In this document: positions 57,602 to 64,000 of the stretch, in pieces | How positions within the stretch are numbered: the first letter of the stretch is position 1 | Layout: every line of letters begins with the position of its first letter | NCBI GenBank assembly: GCA_951230915.1 | Contig: OX579635.1 | Location: forward strand, 16,926,001-16,990,000 | Direction of reading: 5' to 3' | Source of the DNA: Antitrichia curtipendula | Lineage: Eukaryota; Streptophyta; Bryopsida; Hypnales; Leucodontaceae | DNA length: 64,000 nt | Translations under genes and position numbers: made by a program | Notes under the pieces: model-generated | What the model saw: the letters and a program-made list of their open reading frames with translations, nothing else | Databases searched by the model: none | Told to the model about the DNA's origin: nothing

Positions 57602-58386
57602 AGGAGACAAAAAAAAAAAAATTATTTTAGAGATAACTCTAAGAGAAAAAATCCAAGGAAAAAACAAGTCACTTTCAATATTAATAATAATAATAGCATC
57701 AGTGATGATATACAAAAGCTAAGAGCAACAGGAATATCAATTCCTAGAGTTGTAAACAATATTATTAAATGTAAGAAATTAGAAAGTCAGAGTTCTAAAT
57801 TTGATATATCTAAAATGACTGAATTATTAGAACCATGTGTGCTCATGGAAGGGGAGGAAATATTAGGTATATATGTTGATAATTTTTTTTCAAATCAAAA
57901 GTGTCAAGAATATTATGACCTTTTAAATTTTACGTACGATCATGGAGGATTTGTTGAACGTGGGAAAGAAAAAAGTGGAAGAGACATGGTCATGATTGGT
58001 TGGCGGTTTGATTCTTTCGTTGACAAGGCAACTATGCAAATAAATTTCACCTCAATTACATTATAATCTATTTTTTGTACTGCATAAAAATTCATTTTAA
58101 GTTAGATAAATATAATTATGTTATTCATTTGAAGTTCTATTAAAATATTTCTATTTTCTAAATTTGAATTGTATAATATTTTCAAATTTCAACATTGATA
58201 TTAAGTGTTTAATTTTCTTAAAATGTAAGTCATGGAACTATAGACAATAGTGGATTTTACCAAACGGGAGTTGCTCTTCTCACAAAAAAGTCTACTTTAT
58301 ATTGTTTTGAAAGAACCACAAAAGAATTAGATGAGATTAGGAGAATTAAAGAGAAAAAAAACAACATCTTTATGATTAAATTCTAG
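57602..58386 (+). CDS. Asn/Lys-rich hypothetical gene fragment, one or two exons
   Basis: A stop-free frame at 57602-58066 (154 residues, only ATG at 57815) reads KRKNPRKKQVTF, NINNNNSISDD, then a well-folded-looking part: GEEILGIYVDNFFSNQKC, QEYYDLLNFTYDHGGFVERG, RDMVMIGWRFDSFVDKATMQ. A second frame at 58231-58386, after an AG acceptor, reads HGTIDNSGFYQTGVALLTKK and on to a TAG. Amino-acid use (Asn, Lys, Ile, Phe) follows the AT-rich base composition, yet aromatic and charged residues alternate as in a real domain. I do not recognise the family. A vague likeness to oxygenase entry segments (VDNF...EC) is too weak to name it. It is probably an exon of a decayed or unannotated gene, or a fragment of an AT-rich mobile or viral-type gene. 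Confidence 0.35.
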
Positions 58387-58805
58387 AGAATTTGGAAATA
58401 AAGAAAATCAAGAAGTAGATTGATTTTTTTCTACTGTACATGTAAAATTAATGTTCCACATATATATGCTCTATAAATGAACAAATATAACTTGTATTAG
58501 TTTTTAATACAATTTATAAATAAAGATTCAATCATATGTCATTCTATGTAATATTCTTGTTTGCAACAAATACATGTATTCATCCATATTTTAGGTACTT
58601 TCATCCAAATGGGATCTTATCTTGGTGCCCACGAACTAGTTACAACCACTTTTTTGTCCTTATCAAATGCCCGAAATCGGAATATGACCAAATTTATTAT
58701 TGAATAATGTAGGTTAAGACTATGGACATTCGTTCTATAAAAATTGTAAATAATAATAAAAAAGAGCAGACTTTGGGAGTGAATTTAAATAAATCTAGTA
58801 AATGC

Positions 58806-59060
58806 TACACTAAATAGTGAAATTAAGTTGCTTCACACTAATTTATTGTCATTTGACAGTATATAAATTTTTACAGTAACTATACAAAAATGTACTAATT
58901 CTGAATTAGATTGTTTTTGTAATTGCCACTCATGAACCTCTATGTGTGCAAATTGAAATATATATAGAAATATGTGTTGACTTTGATGGCGGGTACTATA
59001 ATTTTTAGTGGGGTTAGGAAACCTAATTGTTAAGGCAATCTAATTTCACTATTTAGTGTA
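58806..59060. mobile_element. M3 MITE, 255 bp
   Basis: Inverted ends TACACTAAATAGTGAAATTA are identical over 20 bases and continue as AAGTTGC and GATTGCC. Relatives lie near 10588 and 56305. Non-coding. Target duplication not evident. Confidence 0.75.
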
Positions 59061-62000
59061 GTTATAATTTCAATGGCTCCTTCTACTGTGATTGTACCAA
59101 TTTTAAAGTCCTTTATGGACAATTTTCATACCATCACTATACACTTTGATTTAACATACTTTATTACATTTTGATATAATGGGCACCTCTACACAATCAT
59201 GTGGAACATGTTTTGAAAAAGAAAATGTCCATTTGATCATTTGATGTATTTAACTACAAATTAGTGTGTTTAAAAAAAATCCAACGTTTAAAGTTTGGGT
59301 AATGGGTGGTTCAATACCTATTATTGCATTGCACTTCATAAGGTTAGATATTTGTTATGTACCTGTATCCACACTTATGGTCCAAATTTGGAGATACAAA
59401 AATTGAATTTACATGTCCAGATCATTCTTTTTCTTCTTTTTAGGGTACTGGGACAGTTTTCCTTTCTTAGTATGAATGGACTAATCAGGAGAAGCAAAAC
59501 CTCTTTGTTTAGTTTAAAATTTATTGTATTGTACACATGAAGATTATACCTTGTTGGAAACCATTTAATTTGTGGTTAAACGATCATGAAAATTGGAGTA
59601 TTCAATGGCAAAAGGTAAGGGGTAAGCTGAAATTTTCTTTAGACAGTCCTTTTTGGATCCCAAAGTTGACTATTGACTAATTGTGAATAGTTCTAAAACA
59701 TAATTTAAACACGTTAGTCCCAATAATAAGATTGTTGTAGCAAAAGAACAAAATTGTTCAAAAAATTCTTTTTCAAAAAAATATAATTATTGAGTTCGTT
59801 AATGGATTCAATACGTTCTCTTCTCAAAGGTTTGTTTAGATTGTCCACAATACAAGATGCTCTGTAACTTTCACATCACTTCTGCAAATGAAAACAACTA
59901 AAACTTTCCATATAGAAACATCATATTCTATAAGCCGGAAAAAACATCAAATTCTTTTTATTTTTTATTTTTTTCTTGTGATTGCCCATTTGCCCTTGTC
60001 TATTCTTTTTGGTCCTTAACCCCTAAAGGACCAAACAGTGTTGATTGACAACATAGTTTTGGGGGGTACGCCACCATTCATAGGATATTGAACGTTTTGG
60101 TATGAAATTTTGAGAGCATGAGCACCCAAAGGGTATCTTTCGGGGGCAATTATTTCCAAACGTATGTGAATTGTACAGAAAAGGTTATTATGCCTAAAGT
60201 GGCTTTCAACATTTGGAGGGCAGCACGGGTACGATTGTTTACATTGTGCCTGAAATTTTGGAAGACTTGCCCAAGGCTTCAAAGGTAGGGCTAAGGGCAA
60301 GGCTAAGGGCAGGGATCCTAAGGGTCTGGAAAATGGGTTCCATTCCCTTTGGCAAATGACATTATTGGCATCAAGGGCCTGAGAATAGGGATCCCAAGGA
60401 TGGAAAATTCCCTCATTGTGTTCTCATTGAATTTCTTAAAGAAGAAGATGCTCAATTTACGGATCACCCATGTTGCATTTTGGCCATTTTTTGCTATTTC
60501 CTCTTTATGTGAGTTTTTCGCTATAGAAATGTTTTTGTTTTTATTGTAGTTGAACAAATTAAACCAAGCTTACTAGGTGTGGTTTCTATTCCAATTAAAA
60601 AAATTATAAAAGCCATAAATTTCACTATTTTATATCAATATGAACGCTGGGTCTGTAACCATGACTTGTTCATTTTATATTTTTAGAGTGATTTGGTAAC
60701 TTTGGATTATACCATGATGTTATACACTGTAATAAAGATCTACCATGTAAATTTCAGATTTTCTGATTACGTGTTTTTTTTATATGATTTTTTTTCACTT
60801 TTTCCTTAACGGATTCATAATAATTTCAAATTTTTTCCCAAAATTTTTGAAAATTTTATAATTTCTAGTAAACACGTAGTCTCTTGTTTCCAAGAAATAA
60901 CCCCAAAAAAGAGTTGCTCTAATGTATGCCCTCCCGGTATGTGGGAATCCTTTGGAAGTCATCCTTCCCACAATGCACCCCACATACTTTGGAAGCATGC
61001 CAAAATTCCTAAAGCAAATTTAGTATAAACAAATATATAAAGATAAAAATTTCATGTCAATGTAAAATGAAACTATATACATACATCTATATAGAGATAA
61101 ACTAAGTGATAAAACATTTGTTTTTTGTCCCTTTGTTATTTTTGGATATGGAGTCTAAAATTAGTTTATAACTTGTATCTAGAACAAGTAGATTCTATTA
61201 TTCCATATGTGTTCTCTAAAAATGAAAATGTAGAAAATTGAAGGTCCTAACCTCTGATAGTTACAAGAAAATTTAGAGAGAACTTTGAAAATTAGGTTTA
61301 GGGATTTTTTTTCAATTTCCAAGTTCTTCATATAATTTGTAAAGATTTGATTCATACCATGCACATAATTCATTTGAAAGTTTGGAAGCAATATGTTTTG
61401 CAAACAATTCTTACAAATTCAAAGAAAATTGTCAATTCAAATGATATGTCCGTTAATGTAAAAGGTTTGTTTTACTTTTCAAAAAGTGAATGAACTCTAA
61501 TGTGAACAATTCCTTTCACTTTTCACTATCTTCTACAACAAGTAACTGAGTGATGCTTTCATCATCAATTTTGTTCGAGGAAGGAAAACAAGGCATTTGT
61601 CTTGAAATTATAGTTGAGTCCAATGATCTAGAATGTTTATTAAACATTGAACCAAAATATTGAAATTTATTATTTGTAGTATAAGATGCACTTAAGGAGG
61701 TCACCATTGGGTTTTTAGAAAACTACGTGAGATAAAAAAAGGATCACTTTTATTCATATGGAATAAATTTTATATATTTTCTAGATTTACCATAATTAGC
61801 ATTGACAATATGTGTATTGCTACAGTATTTAAAAAATAGGTAGGGAATAATACCCCCACTTTACTATATGGTATAAAAAAATCAGGGTAGTAAAAATAGG
61901 ATCCCTTTGGAAGTGTTTAATAGGGTAAGTTTAACCCCTAAAGGTTAGAGACTATATTTTCACCAAAACCACTCCAAAATTGCTATTTCTAATGCAAGTA

Positions 62001-62576
62001 TGAAATTTCAGAACAAAAATGTTTGTGGAAAAATTTAACCTTATGATCTTGTTTTATACTAGTTTGAACAGTTGTGGAAAAATTTCCCGAAATTTTTACC
62101 ATGTGGATTGCACGATAATAGCGTCTAAATTGACAAAAATCCTTTTTTTGTCCCTGCGAAAATTCGGGCAGCTGCACTTCACAAGGTCACATTTGTACGT
62201 AAAAATGTTCAAAATGGTGGTTACTCTTTGGATTCATTCTTGAAGTGAAGTTGGCTACATGCTTGAAAATTCTTAGATCGTTTGGAATTGTAAAATATAT
62301 AGGAAAAAATAGTAAGCAGAAAGAAGTAGTGATTGTTCAAAACACTAAATTGTTAAGAATTTAAATATGGAATTCAAAAATTCCCATCCCAGCGGTTGTA
62401 ATGTTATAATAAACATTCTACACCCAATGTTTTAATTTTTTTCAAAAATAGTTAAAATTGAGTTAAATAAAGGACTTCAAAGTTTATTTTAGAGTAGAAA
62501 TTCTATAACTACCCTTAAACTAAAATTTCTCATAACTTTCATCTCATTTATCAAAATGGAATGATTCAAAGCTTCC

Positions 62577-62580
<4 letters not shown>
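59061..62580. other. AT-rich intergenic DNA, no feature supported
   Basis: I see no gene with coding-like composition, no RNA gene and no clear repeat pair. The phrase TTAACCCCTAAAGG recurs at about 60014, 61931 and 63684, which hints at dispersed fragments of one repeat. Confidence 0.5.

Positions 62581-62622
<42 letters not shown>
62581..62622. repeat. (TA)21 microsatellite
   Basis: Uninterrupted TA dinucleotides. Confidence 0.98.
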
Positions 62623-62627
<5 letters not shown>

Positions 62628-62949
62628 CTAAATAATCAATTTCAAATTTTTATTTAATAAAAAAGTGATTTTTAAAGAAGTTTTTTCAACTGCCCGGGCT
62701 ACTCGCCAACCAATGAAAAGACATATCATGTAATAACTTTTTAACCATGTAGTTAAGAGTTATGAAAATTGTTAGGCCTTAAAGCTACTCCTTGGGCACA
62801 TATGGAATAAGTATGAAACTTTGAAAGAAAAAAAATTAAAATTTAGGTCGTAGTGAGCTGCCCCCTCAAGAGGCACTTAGAGTATCCATTAGAAACCACG
62901 TGCGAACAAAATTTTGGACCTCCTATATACTTTTTAAATTAAAACTATA

Positions 62950-62959
62950 AATAAAAAAA

Positions 62960-63034
<75 letters not shown>

Positions 63035-63047
63035 AAAAATAAAAAAA

Positions 63048-63086
<39 letters not shown>

Positions 63087-63251
63087 AAAAATAAATAAAT
63101 AAAAAAATAAATAAAAAAATAAATAAATAAATAAATAAATAAATAAAAAAATAAATAAAAAAATAAAAAAATAAAAAAATAAAAAAATAAATAAAAAAAT
63201 AAAAAAATAAAAAAATAAAAAAATAAAAAAATAAAAAAATAAATAAAAAAA

Positions 63252-63314
<63 letters not shown>

Positions 63315-63315
63315 A
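62950..63315. repeat. (AAAT)n microsatellite with A-length variants
   Basis: About 366 bases of AAAT units. In the middle third, units with seven A's (AAAAAAAT) alternate with AAAT, forming higher-order patterns. Confidence 0.98.
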
Positions 63316-64000
63316 TTTTTCTACTTTGGAAGTATAAGTTTTGTATTATTGATATTTTTATTTGTGAATAATCATTAATTACAAATTTTTGAAGTAAAAA
63401 GATACACTATAGAATTGAAATATAACTTTCACACCCTTATACTATATAAGGAAAAATTGTCTAAAAAATGAACAAAAAATTCCTACGAGTGAATTCTTAA
63501 CAATAAGTCTCTATTGAAAGCTCATTTTGAGTTCAATACTGATTCTATGGTCATCTAAATGTGTTCTCTATAATTATTTGAGTTGAAAAACATGCCATTT
63601 TAGTTCATCTTCAACCTTTTCTAGAAATCATTTTGTATTTTATTTGAATTGAAAATTTTGGCAATAGAAACCTTTAGTTATTATTAACCCCTAAAGGACC
63701 AAAACAATGTCTATTCAATGTACGCAAGAAATCTCGGGTAGGTTTCTACAAAGTCATTTTTGGTTGGATGTTCATGGAATTTGGACACAATGTGTAAACA
63801 TGTACCTGCTTCGTGAAAAACTAATTTTTTTTCCAATCATATGTCCAAATCAAAAGTTATGTTGCCCTGAACTTTTTGGTCAGTTTGGGTAATTTGGTAA
63901 CCTTCGAAGAGTCTTTTGCAAAAAATGGCATCAAGTTTTTAAATTTGGCATGTACATTATTAATAAAAACATGTCATACAATTTCCCCCCCAAATCAAAT
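63316..64000. other. AT-rich intergenic DNA, no feature supported
   Basis: No gene seen. It contains one more TTAACCCCTAAAGG phrase (about 63684). Confidence 0.5.

Overview
The window looks like nuclear DNA of a streptophyte, probably a seedless plant or charophyte alga with a repeat-rich genome. The evidence is plant-type CCCTAAA repeats, a plant-like B3 domain, a plant-type GNAT acetyltransferase split by canonical GT-AG introns, small proteins of a plant-like unknown family, and several classes of plant DNA transposon. A Chara-like source is my guess from the style of the long repetitive exons. It is not shown by the sequence. Nothing in the window is prokaryotic.

Layout. 1-6.4 kb: two copies of an interspersed repeat (R1), small inverted-repeat elements (family M1), and a small gene (locus 1, minus strand). 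6.4-11.8 kb: AT-rich DNA with a decayed possible hAT relic. 11.8-13.9 kb: a tandem array with a period of about 133 bp, split by a CACTA-type element. 13.9-17.7 kb: a decayed plus-strand transposon gene with GHTH/DID-type motifs. 18.5-28.2 kb: a nested stack. A third R1 copy, next to a coding-less duplicate of the locus-1 upstream region, was hit by an 8.6-kb piggyBac element with TTAA ends. The piggyBac carries a broken multi-exon transposase, a B3-like reading frame and a fragment of an AAA ATPase. Its transposase was in turn hit by a 371-bp hAT-type element with a perfect 8-bp target duplication. 28.2-34.4 kb: a divergent paralogue of the small gene, a MITE containing a perfect 79-bp hairpin, and a second copy of the locus-1 block (locus 2).

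36.2-38.05 kb holds the clearest intact host gene, a three-exon GNAT acetyltransferase of 186 residues. 38.9-40.6 kb is a foldback element with internal telomere-like repeats. 41-45.4 kb has more M1 copies, a hairpin and a decayed hypothetical gene.

46-55.1 kb is a GC-rich island unlike its surroundings. It has a four-exon, minus-strand gene of about 1,980 codons. The predicted protein joins a ParB-like segment, a region resembling a permuted N4/N6 DNA methyltransferase, and a very acidic coiled-coil half. Downstream lies an FCP1/HAD-phosphatase-like reading frame. The gene is intact except for two in-frame TAG codons. A cluster of palindromes built on TTCAGAGCGGCCGCTCTGAA lies upstream of it, and related palindromes occur in its intron, in its coding exon, in the M1 elements and in the 133-bp array. 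This island and its palindromes are the best candidate for an undescribed mobile system. 56-64 kb is AT-rich and nearly gene-free, with one asparagine-rich open frame, a MITE and long microsatellites.

Most coordinates of repeats and exons were read by eye. Family names are by motif recognition only; no database search was possible.
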